Shown piece after piece: positions 56,450-64,000 of a DNA stretch of 64,000 nt (positions are counted from its first letter, which is position 1; each line of letters begins with the position of its first letter). Under the pieces are notes generated by a model. It was not told the DNA's origin. It did not search any database and saw only the letters and a list, made by a program, of their open reading frames with translations. Both the position numbers and the translations under genes were made by a program. The stretch is from positions 248,001-312,000 of the forward strand of contig NZ_OY760438.1 of the NCBI RefSeq assembly GCF_963663625.1, read 5' to 3'. This DNA comes from an uncultured Ilyobacter sp. GTDB taxonomy: Bacteria > Fusobacteriota > Fusobacteriia > Fusobacteriales > Fusobacteriaceae.

Positions 56450-56611
56450 TATACTAAAAATCAAATTATAATTTTAAAAGGATGATAAAAGCTTTGAAAC
56501 ATTTAACAAAGAAATAATTTTTTAAATATTTAAACATTTTCCAAACTAATTAAATTTTGTAATATATTATCATCATTTAAAAGTTATAAAAAAAATTAGA
56601 AAGGGGGTAAC

Positions 56612-57256
56612 GTGAATTACGCTGATTTTAAAGAGATAGGGATTGAGGTTATTTTAAAAGTCTTAAAAAAGATAGATGATGAGATAAGGAGATACAAAGA
56701 ACTAGAAGATTATGAGGGTGTTAATACTCTAGAAAAGTCGGTACTTCCTAAATATGAAAAACTGTACGGAGCTTTTTCAACTGATCCAGGTGAAAATATA
56801 AAGGATTATAATTTTGAAAACATAGAAAAATATATTTATGAAATTATGAAAGAAAATGATCTTTCAAAGGAATTTATTCTTTCTGAAATTTCAAAAAGGA
56901 AGAAATTTATAGATAATTCAGGAGCAGAGGCAGTGGAAAACCTTTATAAGTATGAGCTGGTAGAACTTGGTAAGAGAAAGTCTGTTCTCCTTCAGGAGGC
57001 CAATGAAATACTTGACAAAGAATTGAAACTGGAAAGTGAACTCTCTGAGACTATTCAAGAGGATGAACAGATGAAAATACTAGATAAACTTCCTAAGATA
57101 AGGAGAAAATACAACAAATTATCTGAAAAAATAATGAAGTTACATGATAAAATGATCATAATAAATGAAAAACTTGAAAAAAGGTGGCCTATTGAAATTT
57201 ATGGGACAATTTCTAAAGATGAACTCTTAAAAGTTTATAAAGACGCCATAAAATAA
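56612..57256 (+). CDS. Coiled-coil hypothetical protein
   Basis: A 214-aa, highly charged helical protein with GTG start behind AAAGGGGG. Blocks such as VLKKIDDEIRRYKELEDYEG and IRRKYNKLSEKIMKLHDKMI predict long coiled coils. No family recognised. It lies between the parAB operon and a cyclophilin gene, with a separate upstream region of 190 bp. Confidence 0.6.
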   Translation: MNYADFKEIGIEVILKVLKKIDDEIRRYKELEDYEGVNTLEKSVLPKYEKLYGAFSTDPGENIKDYNFENIEKYIYEIMKENDLSKEFILSEISKRKKFIDNSGAEAVENLYKYELVELGKRKSVLLQEANEILDKELKLESELSETIQEDEQMKILDKLPKIRRKYNKLSEKIMKLHDKMIIINEKLEKRWPIEIYGTISKDELLKVYKDAIK

Positions 57257-57297
57257 TTTTAAAAAGTTATCATATATGATAGAATGGAGATGGTTAG

Positions 57298-57945
57298 GTG
57301 TTTAAATGGATACTGGCAGCTATGTTAATAACTGTAGCAATTTATAGTTTTAAAAATAAAAGAATCTTAGGAAAAGTCATTCAATTCAATCAGGAGGTAG
57401 AAATAGTGGAAAATATTAATTTACAGGCTTGCATAAAGACGGATAAAGGGGATATCAACATTAAGCTTTTTCCTCAAGTAACTCCAGTTACAGTTTTAAA
57501 TTTTGTAAATTTGTCTAAAAGAGGTTACTATGACGGTTTGAAGTTTCATAGAGTCATAAATGATTTCATGATACAAGGTGGAGACCCTACTGGTACAGGT
57601 TCTGGAGGTCCCGGTTATAATTTTAGAGATGAATTCAAAGAGGGGGTAGTTTTCGATAAAAAAGGAGTCCTTGCTATGGCAAATGCAGGTCCTAATACAA
57701 ATGGATCTCAGTTTTTTATTACACATGTAGAGACACCTTGGCTGAACTATAAGCACAGTATTTTCGGAGAAGTAGTCAGTGAAGAAGATCAAAATATTGT
57801 AAACGCCATAAAACAGGGAGATAAAATCCAAACTATAGTTATTACAGGAGATGTAGAAGAGTATATTGAAAAGAATAAAGAAACTCTAAATCAACTCAAT
57901 GAAACACTAGAAAAAACTTTTCCTGATCTTCCAAAATATTATTAA
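57298..57945 (+). CDS. Cyclophilin-type peptidyl-prolyl isomerase with N-terminal membrane anchor
   Basis: A 215-aa protein. The first 20 residues (FKWILAAMLITVAIYSF) form an anchor or uncleaved signal. The cyclophilin domain at 45-180 contains FHRVINDFMIQGGDPTGTGS with the catalytic Arg and GGD motif, MANAGPNTNGSQFFITH and HSIFGEVV. It catalyses proline isomerisation, probably outside the cytosol. The start is GTG 57298 after GGAGATGG. A second cyclophilin, a lipoprotein, is encoded at 59285-60253. Confidence 0.9.
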   Translation: MFKWILAAMLITVAIYSFKNKRILGKVIQFNQEVEIVENINLQACIKTDKGDINIKLFPQVTPVTVLNFVNLSKRGYYDGLKFHRVINDFMIQGGDPTGTGSGGPGYNFRDEFKEGVVFDKKGVLAMANAGPNTNGSQFFITHVETPWLNYKHSIFGEVVSEEDQNIVNAIKQGDKIQTIVITGDVEEYIEKNKETLNQLNETLEKTFPDLPKYY

Positions 57946-57952
57946 TGATTTT

Positions 57953-57982
57953 TCCCTCAGTGATTTTTCTGAGGGTTTTTTT
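57953..57982 (+). terminator. Terminator of the cyclophilin gene
   Basis: CCCTCAG, loop TGATTTTT, CTGAGGGTTTTTTT. Confidence 0.85.
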
Positions 57983-58006
57983 ATATTTTAGAATCTATTT
58001 AAAAGA

Positions 58007-58038
58007 CCCCCCTTTAGAATTTTGAATTCTAAGGGGGG
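58007..58038. terminator. Strong inverted repeat between convergent genes
   Basis: CCCCCCTTTAGAAT and ATTCTAAGGGGGG form a long stem. It may back up termination of the convergent acetyltransferase transcript. Confidence 0.65.
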
Positions 58039-58136
58039 CCTTTAAAAAAGTATAGTTTAAGAATTTGAACAATTTTTGATGAAATAAAGGGTTAGCATCT
58101 TTCATTGGTGAATTTTAAATGTTTCAAAATAATTGA

Positions 58137-58622
58137 TTACAGAATAAGTTCCCAATATCCAAGATCTAGCCATTTTTCAAATTTATATCCAACTTCAGTA
58201 AAGTGAGCTACTTTTTTGAAGCCAAATTTTTCATGAAGACTAATGCTAGCATCATTTGGGAGTACAATAGCACTAATTATGGCGTGCAAGTTTTTTTCTT
58301 TTAATTTTTCCAACAGAGATGTGAAAAGTTTTGATCCAAGGCCTCTAGTTCTCACACCATCTCGAATGTAGATAGAAAGTTCCGCAGAGTGTCTGTATGA
58401 ACTTCTAAATCTCCATTGATTAATATATATATAACCTAGTATTTCAGAATTTTCCTCTAAAACAAGCCAAGGGTAGTCTTTTGAAATATCCCTAATTCTA
58501 TTTTTCATATGTTCTTCTGAAAAAGGCGTTTCATCACCTGTAAAAGCTGTATTTTCAACATAATAGTTGTATATCTCTGCAATACTCTCAGCATCGCTTT
58601 CTTCAACATATCTTATAATCAT
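58137..58622 (-). CDS. GNAT acetyltransferase, phosphinothricin/methionine-sulfoximine type
   Basis: A 161-aa N-acetyltransferase. MIIRYVEESDAESIAEIYNY then VENTAFTGDETPFSEEHM are typical of the Pat/MnaT group, and the acetyl-CoA site is in IRDGVRTRGLGSKLFTSLLE (the RxxGxG/A pattern). VLPNDASISLHEKFGFKKVA and FTEVGYKFEKWLD complete the fold. It may detoxify amino-acid analogues. It is a stand-alone gene with a ribosome site AGGGAGG upstream. Confidence 0.9.
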   Translation of the reverse strand: MIIRYVEESDAESIAEIYNYYVENTAFTGDETPFSEEHMKNRIRDISKDYPWLVLEENSEILGYIYINQWRFRSSYRHSAELSIYIRDGVRTRGLGSKLFTSLLEKLKEKNLHAIISAIVLPNDASISLHEKFGFKKVAHFTEVGYKFEKWLDLGYWELIL

Positions 58623-59284
58623 TATAAGTCCTCCCTGAAGGGTAATTATGGTTACAATTTATATTTCAATTCATATAAATTTTATTTCATATAGGCTAAA
58701 AATTGAAAAGTGAGAAATTCTTTAAAAAGCGACATAATTATTTTACCATTAAAAGAATCAAATAAAAAGTCCTCAAGTCCAAAATATCAAACTGTAAGGC
58801 ATTTTTTATAAAATTTTTCTAATTAAAAAAATACTCAAATTGAAGTTTGATATTTATTATACAATGAATTTTACCTTATTTCAAATAAAAAACATATAGG
58901 CAGAAAAGGCGTACATCTAATTTTGGACGTATTCTTAGTAAAAGAAACATAGTTATGAAAAAAGATTTAAGTGCATTAAAGACGGGATAATAATTTGAAT
59001 CTTTTTTATAGTATTACTTAAAAATTATAAAAATATTTGTTTTTTATTAGCCATTATTTATCATTATAAATGATGAAAACTTTGTTATAAGATTGAAAGA
59101 GTGGTAGATTTTTAATTGCAACTTCAAAAATTTAGTAAAGGTTTAAAGCTTAATATTGTATTTTAAAACTTTTTTTTCAAGATTCCCGTCTAAATTGTAT
59201 ATATTTGTTAAAAAAATTTATATTTATCATGAAATGTTGTATAATAAATGAAAATCAAAGAGGTTAAGGGAGGAAAAGTACGAG
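58623..59284. other. 660-bp AT-rich intergenic region without a visible gene
   Basis: It has no frame of gene quality and no clear RNA structure. A TATAAT at 59240-59245 with only a weak -35 element (TTTATA at 59217) is the best promoter candidate for the lipoprotein gene that follows. Confidence 0.4.
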
Positions 59285-60253
59285 ATGAAAAGATTATTTA
59301 CATTTATAGCTCTTTTAATGGCGGTATTTTTGATGAGTGGGTGCTCATATCTGAAGAAAATGGATAACGAAATGAATGTAGTAAAATATAATGATATAAA
59401 GGCAACTTTTGTGACGAGCCAGGGAGAAATAAATTTTTATTTATATCCCGAAGCTGCACCAATAACAGTTGTGAATTTTATAAATCTTGCCAAAAGAGGT
59501 TACTATGACAACAACAAAATCCACAGGGCAGTTGATAATTTTATTGTACAAGCTGGTGACCCTACTGAAACAGGAACAGGAGGACCTGGATATACTATAC
59601 CGGATGAGATCGTAGGATGGCTTGATTTCTATCAGCAGGGAATGTTAGCGATGGCCAATGCAGGACCTGGTACAGGAGGGTCACAATACTTTCTAACTCT
59701 TTATCCGGCAGACTGGCTTAATGGAAAGCATACAATTTTTGGAGAATATGTGGCTGATAAAGATTTTGAAACAATGAAAAAGCTAGAGTACGGAGATGTA
59801 ATAAAGGAGATAAGATTAACTGGGGAAGTAGATTTTTTGCTTTCTATCTATAAAGATGATGTGGAAAAGTGGAACAGTATTCTTGACGAAGCTTTTCCAA
59901 ATTTAAAAAAGTATCCCATAAAAAATTCCGACGAATTCGGAAGCCAAGCAGCACAATACAGGGCGGAACTTGAAAAAATCTATGCTGTAAAAGAAAAAGA
60001 TAAAAAAGAAAGAAAAGAAAGTTTTATCCCTAGATTCTTAAGGTCAGTTGAAAAGAAGCTGAAAAAAGAAACTTCATATCAAGAAAAATTAGCTAAAGAA
60101 ACGGGGTCCACTTACATATCTAAGGAAGAGAATGTGAATAAAGTTTCTGAAGAGTCTTCTAGCAGTTTGGACGCCAATAATCAGGTGGATACTAGTGAGG
60201 ATACCAGCAGTGATGAAGAAAGTTTTTGGCAAAAATTAAAATTTTGGAACTAG
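59285..60253 (+). CDS. Cyclophilin-type peptidyl-prolyl isomerase lipoprotein
   Basis: A 322-aa lipoprotein. The signal peptide KRLFTFIALLMAVFLMSGC ends in a lipobox with acylated Cys20. The cyclophilin domain spans 40-185: NFINLAKRGYYDNNKIHRAV, VQAGDPTETGTGGPGYTIPD, MANAGPGTGGSQYFLTLYPA. In the HRxxxNF motif, HRAVDNFIVQAGD keeps the catalytic Arg. Residues 230-322 are a charged, Ser-rich tail. It probably folds outer-membrane or periplasmic proteins. Paralogous to 57298-57945. Confidence 0.92.
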   Translation: MKRLFTFIALLMAVFLMSGCSYLKKMDNEMNVVKYNDIKATFVTSQGEINFYLYPEAAPITVVNFINLAKRGYYDNNKIHRAVDNFIVQAGDPTETGTGGPGYTIPDEIVGWLDFYQQGMLAMANAGPGTGGSQYFLTLYPADWLNGKHTIFGEYVADKDFETMKKLEYGDVIKEIRLTGEVDFLLSIYKDDVEKWNSILDEAFPNLKKYPIKNSDEFGSQAAQYRAELEKIYAVKEKDKKERKESFIPRFLRSVEKKLKKETSYQEKLAKETGSTYISKEENVNKVSEESSSSLDANNQVDTSEDTSSDEESFWQKLKFWN

Positions 60254-60257
60254 AAAT

Positions 60258-60299
60258 ATAGAGGAGAGGACCCGTGATTTCACGGGTCCTCTCCTCTAT
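60258..60299. terminator. Perfect bidirectional terminator
   Basis: 19-bp perfect arms around an ATTT loop (GGAGAGGACCCGTG / CACGGGTCCTCTCC at the core). It separates the convergent lipoprotein and nitroreductase genes. Confidence 0.9.
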
Positions 60300-60318
60300 T
60301 AAGGTAGTGTAAATATTT

Positions 60319-60936
60319 TTAGTATATTTTTGAAATTTTTTCGAAAGAGAATCTTTTCTCTCTTGGAAAAAGTTTTTTTTCTTCGTCGAAGTATCCCATA
60401 GAAATAAGCATTACTACAACTTTATCTTTAGATATGGAATAAAGTTCTTTTACTGCCTCTTCGTTAAAACCGATCATAGGGTGAGTAGAAACACCTTTAG
60501 ATTTTGCTACAAACATGATTGTCATGGCAAAGAGAGATGCATTTCTTACAGCATAAGAAGTTTTCTTAATATCGCTGTTATAAAGGCTGTTTTCACACAT
60601 ATCCATATAGCTCTGGAGGGATTCATTGTCTAGAATTTTATTTTTTATTTTTTCATCCCATATGGGGTTATCTCTTTTGTAACCATTTTTTTTGCCTATT
60701 ATAGCAAGGGTTACAGGGGCATCTAAAACTTTTGGCTGCTTACAGGCTTTTTCATAAAGATCTTTACGGGCTTTTGGAGATTTTACTATTATTAATTCCC
60801 ACGGCTGGGTGTTAAACGCTGACGGAGCCAAAACAGATAGATCTATAATTTCTTTTATGAGATCATTGGTAAGGTCTTTATTTTTATCAAAAAAAGTAGC
60901 TGATCTCCTTTCTTTTAACAATTTTTCAAATTCCAT
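60319..60936 (-). CDS. Nitroreductase-family flavoprotein
   Basis: A 205-aa FMN protein. The FMN phosphate site is in LKERRSATFFDKNKDLT, and PSAFNTQPWELIIVKSPKAR is the classic nitroreductase block. KSKGVSTHPMIGFNEEAVKE and the end (FFPREKRFSFE-like LFPREKRFSFE) complete the fold. It reduces nitro groups, quinones or other substrates with NAD(P)H. Single gene between terminators, with GGAGG before ATG. Confidence 0.92.
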   Translation of the reverse strand: MEFEKLLKERRSATFFDKNKDLTNDLIKEIIDLSVLAPSAFNTQPWELIIVKSPKARKDLYEKACKQPKVLDAPVTLAIIGKKNGYKRDNPIWDEKIKNKILDNESLQSYMDMCENSLYNSDIKKTSYAVRNASLFAMTIMFVAKSKGVSTHPMIGFNEEAVKELYSISKDKVVVMLISMGYFDEEKKLFPREKRFSFEKISKIY

Positions 60937-61050
60937 GTTTGGAACCTCCTAAAATATATTTTGATATGTGATCTATACCGATAAAGGAGAACTTTTCCTC
61001 TGTAGATTAATATTGAAAATAAAAAAACTGCCTTTGAAGGGAAGTTAACC

Positions 61051-61611
61051 TCATGCTATATGCTCAAATAATATCTTGAATCCCATCCCTATTAAGATAA
61101 AGCCTCCTGCATATTCGGCCTTGTACCCCAATAGCTGTCCTGCTTTATTTCCAATATATACTCCAGCAGAAGAGATAATAAATGTGATAGCTCCGATGAC
61201 AAAAATTGTAGAATAGATATCTAAGCCAGGAAGAAGAGAAAATGAAAATCCTACCGCCAAAGCATCAATGCTGGTTGCGATGCCGAGAAGGATGATATTT
61301 GAAGAAATATCACATTTCCCATCATTTACACATTTTTGGTTCTCCCGGGCTTCTAGAAGCATTTTTACTCCAACAAAGGCAAGAAGTCCAAAGGCAATCC
61401 AATGCTCATATTTTGAAATTGTATTATAAAACAGGCCCCCTATACTCCAGCCTAAAAGAGGCATAAAAGCTTGGAAAAATCCGAACACAAGAGAAACTTT
61501 CAAAATATGCTTGACATGATTTTTCTTCAGGGCCATTCCTTCAGTTAGTGAGACTGCAAAGGCATCCATAGCTAGTCCTACTGATATAAAAAACAAGGTC
61601 GTGAAATTCAT
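61051..61611 (-). CDS. mntP: Manganese efflux pump MntP
   Basis: A 186-aa inner-membrane protein with six helices. The twin Asp motifs for metal are visible in SVGLAMDAFAVSLTEG and GIATSIDALAVGFSFS, the hallmark of MntP (DUF204). It exports Mn(II). MntP genes are often under a Mn riboswitch of the yybP-ykoY type; none was found here. A 35-codon frame (61608-61715) overlaps the start, which could couple translation. Confidence 0.95.
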   Translation of the reverse strand: MNFTTLFFISVGLAMDAFAVSLTEGMALKKNHVKHILKVSLVFGFFQAFMPLLGWSIGGLFYNTISKYEHWIAFGLLAFVGVKMLLEARENQKCVNDGKCDISSNIILLGIATSIDALAVGFSFSLLPGLDIYSTIFVIGAITFIISSAGVYIGNKAGQLLGYKAEYAGGFILIGMGFKILFEHIA

Positions 61612-61715
61612 ATAATCCTCCTAGATATAATCAGGGTGAGTCTTTTATTGAGTGTATCTAAATCTTCTGCTTCAATTTGTTGAGAGAAGCTCCCATTATT
61701 AAATTGAATTTTCAT
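61608..61715 (-). CDS. Possible 35-aa leader peptide of mntP
   Basis: A frame from ATG 61715 (KIQFNNGSFSQQIEAEDLDT, then LNKRLTLIISRRII) ends in TGA that overlaps the mntP start (ATGA). No ribosome site precedes it, and the last codons contain the AGGAGG that serves mntP. It may be a coupling leader or a chance frame. Confidence 0.3.
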   Translation of the reverse strand: MKIQFNNGSFSQQIEAEDLDTLNKRLTLIISRRII

Positions 61716-61919
61716 GATTTTTTTAATAAATTACAGAGGTATTTTACTCTAAAATATCATATTTAACAATAAAAAATAGGATAAGTGTTCATTTGGTGTA
61801 TATAAACTCAAGAGATACCTTCGTTTAAATTTCACATATTTTTGTAAAGAGATGCTGTATTTTTGAGCTGAGAATAGAAAAGTAATTTTTTGGGGAAGCT
61901 GATGAGGAGTTGAATGATT

Positions 61920-63017
61920 ATGAAAAAAAGAGTGTTGGTAGTGACAGGGGGAGGAGATTGTCCCGGGTTGAATGCAGTAATAAGAGCAATTGTAAAAAGG
62001 GCATCTCAGGAGAGAGACTGGGAAGTTATAGGGAGTATACAGTCCTTCAACGGGGTTTTAAAGGAGCCTGAGGAGATAGTTATTCTAGACAAAAAAGCTG
62101 TTGCAGGGATACATTTTAGGGGTGGAACCATAATAGGAACGACAAATAAGGGAGGTCCTTTTGCATGGCCTGTAAAAAAAGAGGATGGAACTTGGACCAC
62201 AGAGGACAGGTCGGATAAGATGCTTGAAAAATTAAAAAAAATGGGTATAGAGGCTGTGATAAATATAGGGGGAGACGGCTCACAAAAAATATCACACGAA
62301 CTCTATAAAAAAGGGCTGAATATAGTAGGTGTTCCTAAGACGATAGACAATGACCTTTTTTCTACAGAATACACATTTGGATTTCAGACAGCAGTGCAGA
62401 TAGCCACAGAATCAGTAGATAAACTCGTAACAACTGCAGCAAGTCATAACAGGGTGCTCATAATGGAAGTCATGGGAAGAGATGCTGGTTGGATAGCTCT
62501 TCATTCATCCGTAGGAGGAGGGGCGGATGTCTGCATCATCCCAGAGATTCCTTATGATCCGGTTAAAATTGTAAAGAGGCTCAGAGAAAGATATGACAAT
62601 GGAAAGGGTTTTGCACTCATTGTTATAGCAGAAGGGGCGAAAAGACTAGGAGGAGATGTATACAGCAGAAAAAGCAATGAAGCTGGTTATGAAAATCCTA
62701 TGCTAGGTGGAGTAGCCTATAAGCTGGCAGATGAATTAAAAAAAGCAGGATGTCAGGAAGATATAAGAGTTACTGTGTTAGGCCATCTTCAGAGGGGAGG
62801 TACACCTGTAGCATTTGACAGGGTTCTCGCTACAGAGTTTGGGGTAAAAGCCTTTGAACTGGTTCTAAACAAAGAATATGGAAAGATGGTTTCTGTAAAA
62901 AATTCTAAGATAACTTCTGTCCCAATAGAAGAAGCCATATCAAATTACAAATTTGTAGAAAAAAACTCCTACCTTGTACATACTGGAAGGTCGGTAGGAA
63001 TATGCTTTGGAGATTAA
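61920..63017 (+). CDS. 6-phosphofructokinase
   Basis: A 365-aa glycolytic kinase phosphorylating fructose 6-phosphate. GGGDCPGLNAVIRAIVKRAS opens the nucleotide site. The donor-selective positions read GGDGS (GDG as in ATP enzymes) and PKTIDNDLF (Lys as in PPi enzymes), i.e. the mixed group III form, so the phosphoryl donor is not certain, ATP being likelier. EVMGRDAGWIALHSSVGGGA and LGHLQRGGTPVAFDRVLAT are conserved. ATG 61920 is 10 nt behind GAGGAG; ATG 61914 is also possible (4 nt). Confidence 0.93.
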   Translation: MKKRVLVVTGGGDCPGLNAVIRAIVKRASQERDWEVIGSIQSFNGVLKEPEEIVILDKKAVAGIHFRGGTIIGTTNKGGPFAWPVKKEDGTWTTEDRSDKMLEKLKKMGIEAVINIGGDGSQKISHELYKKGLNIVGVPKTIDNDLFSTEYTFGFQTAVQIATESVDKLVTTAASHNRVLIMEVMGRDAGWIALHSSVGGGADVCIIPEIPYDPVKIVKRLRERYDNGKGFALIVIAEGAKRLGGDVYSRKSNEAGYENPMLGGVAYKLADELKKAGCQEDIRVTVLGHLQRGGTPVAFDRVLATEFGVKAFELVLNKEYGKMVSVKNSKITSVPIEEAISNYKFVEKNSYLVHTGRSVGICFGD

Positions 63018-63020
63018 TAA

Positions 63021-63064
63021 AAAAGACCCCACCTCTATACGTTAAAAGTATAGAGGTGGGGCTT
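63021..63064. terminator. Perfect bidirectional terminator after phosphofructokinase
   Basis: CCCCACCTCTATAC, loop, GTATAGAGGTGGGG with A and T flanks, 14-bp perfect arms. It separates convergent genes. Confidence 0.9.
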
Positions 63065-63517
63065 CTATTGGCAGAGAACTCTTTTAAGTTTCATTGGTTC
63101 AATTCTAAAGGGGGACCCCTTACCCTGTAGGAAGTGATGCTTCTCTAGAAGATGCAGAGAAAGGTCTGTGTAGGCTATAATTTCACCTGAGGAGATAAGT
63201 TTTAGCTGTACCGCAACTTTTTGAAATGTACCGTCTTCAAAGGGGCAAGGAAGGGTACCTCTAGCCTCTATAGTCTGTACAATCCACTTATTCTCTATGG
63301 TCATAGGTTCTCCTAAAGCGTGTTCCCCTTTCAACATGAATTCCCTTAGTAGATCGGCAACAGACTGAAATTTCATTCCGAGTCTTATCATCTCTCCCTC
63401 ATCTCTCGTTATTATTTCGTTTAGATTTAATTTTTCATCTCCTAAAAATCCTTCAGCAGTTATTTTTCCAGGAATCATATTTGACTGGGCCTTTATCATA
63501 TACGGGGTCATCTTCAT
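63065..63517 (-). CDS. Unknown protein downstream of a flavin reductase
   Basis: A 150-aa protein 18 bp behind the reductase gene and so probably in the same operon. KAQSNMIPGKITAEGFLGDE and KLISSGEIIAYTDLSLHLLE suggest a small beta-rich domain. No family recognised. It may be an accessory subunit or substrate-specific partner of the reductase. Confidence 0.5.
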   Translation of the reverse strand: MKMTPYMIKAQSNMIPGKITAEGFLGDEKLNLNEIITRDEGEMIRLGMKFQSVADLLREFMLKGEHALGEPMTIENKWIVQTIEARGTLPCPFEDGTFQKVAVQLKLISSGEIIAYTDLSLHLLEKHHFLQGKGSPFRIEPMKLKRVLCQ

Positions 63518-63535
63518 TCTAAAAATCCTCCTTAG

Positions 63536-64000
63536 CTATGCAAATTTATCATAAAAAATCTTATCCTCAGAAATTCCGTTAGCGTCAAAAACTTCAATAC
63601 ATGCGTTTATCATTCCTGGACTCCCACAGAGATAGCCTTCTTTATTTTCTAAATGGGCTATATTTTCTTTCAGATACTTATCTAAAATATCTGTTATGAG
63701 ACCAGTTTCACCAGTCCACCCTTCATCTTCCTGGGGTTCAGAAAGAGCAGGAATAAAATGAAACTTTTCCCATTTTGTTTCTAGTTCTCTCATCTCCTCT
63801 AAGTAAAAAAGATCTTTCAAAGTTCTAGCTCCGAAGAAGTACCAAACTTCTCTCTCTGTTTCGCCTTTTTCAAACATATCATACAGAATAGATTTAAAGG
63901 GAGCCATACCGGATCCGCCTGCGATACATATCATCGCAGCATCTGTATCCTGTTTTTGAAAATCACCGAAGGGGCCAATAAGCTCTATTTTGTCACCTTC
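63536..64000 (-). CDS. FAD/NAD(P)-binding reductase, NqrF-like C-terminal part (start beyond window)
   Basis: Only the last 154 codons lie in the window; the frame is open to position 64000. GDKIELIGPFGDF is the FAD-domain end, and CIAGGSGMAPFKSILYDMFE is the NAD-binding GGxGxAP motif of the ferredoxin reductase superfamily. EVWYFFGARTLKDLFYLEEM, GYLCGSPGMINACIEVF (the C-terminal CGxP motif) and the end ISEDKIFYDKF are as in Na+-translocating NQR subunit F. The donor chain and partner subunits cannot be judged from this fragment. Confidence 0.85.
   Translation of the reverse strand, partial: EGDKIELIGPFGDFQKQDTDAAMICIAGGSGMAPFKSILYDMFEKGETEREVWYFFGARTLKDLFYLEEMRELETKWEKFHFIPALSEPQEDEGWTGETGLITDILDKYLKENIAHLENKEGYLCGSPGMINACIEVFDANGISEDKIFYDKFA

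Noticed and set aside
54184-56611. parS centromere near parAB
   Set aside because: No close match to TGTTTCACGTGAAACA was noticed.
61612-61913. yybP-ykoY manganese riboswitch upstream of mntP
   Set aside because: The conserved aptamer sequences were not found in the minus-strand leader.
1-64000. CRISPR arrays or tRNA/rRNA genes
   Set aside because: No regularly spaced repeats were seen, and no cloverleaf with a T-loop GTTCGA-type motif was noticed. The attachment site is protein-coding.

Overview
ORGANISM. The window is AT-rich bacterial chromosome. Protein character and content (a guanine-riboswitch-controlled guaA, RtcB, cyclophilin-type lipoprotein, NqrF-like reductase, MntP, rubredoxin) fit a low-GC anaerobe, most likely the Fusobacteriota (Ilyobacter/Propionigenium/Cetobacterium type). 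This is inference from sequence character only; no database was searched. LAYOUT. (1) 1-3730: the tail of an HD-GYP-like gene, xpt (minus strand), a 900-bp IS982-family element, then guaA behind a guanine-class purine riboswitch and attenuator. (2) 3717-48781: a 45-kb temperate siphophage prophage integrated in the 3' end of guaA. A 13-bp direct repeat (TTGAGTGGGAATA) marks attL and attR, and guaA stays intact. (3) 48782-64000: host DNA again, starting with the displaced guaA terminator, then a gene remnant, a second identical but inverted IS982 copy, and host genes (AI-2E-type permease, rubredoxin, rtcB, an rRNA-methyltransferase, parAB, two cyclophilins, an acetyltransferase, a nitroreductase, mntP, phosphofructokinase, a flavin reductase fragment). 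PROPHAGE LOGIC. A CI/LexA-like repressor (40958-41659) faces an early promoter (41733-41761) with GATTTAAATC operators. The same operator word recurs at a second early promoter (33430-33475). The rightward arm carries recombination genes (YqaJ-type exonuclease, RecT) and ends in xis and int. It is interrupted by an IS3-family element inside a small phage gene and carries a candidate type I toxin locus. The leftward arm runs through replication (initiator with internal iterons, DnaC-like loader), RusA, MazG-like, HTH, TerS/TerL, a portal-MuF fusion with a possible C-terminal toxin, a Mu-type protease, capsid, a lambda-like tail with a GGGAAAG frameshift, tape measure, two tail-fibre modules (RCC1-repeat and GDPD), and lysis genes. 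HicAB lies beside attL. CARGO. Three loci are of most interest. (a) At 22.0-25.9 kb, the portal-MuF-(putative nuclease) fusion, a 67-aa possible immunity protein, and an oppositely transcribed, terminator-flanked gene for a dCTP-deaminase/dUTPase-fold domain that seems to lack catalytic residues and is joined to three membrane helices. (b) At 33.6-36.6 kb, a divergent pair with a full diguanylate cyclase and a full c-di-GMP phosphodiesterase. (c) At 37.1-40.9 kb, downstream of and co-oriented with the repressor, a DUF4236 protein, an EVE/PUA-like plus membrane-helix protein and an unrecognised protein, a plausible superinfection-defence island.
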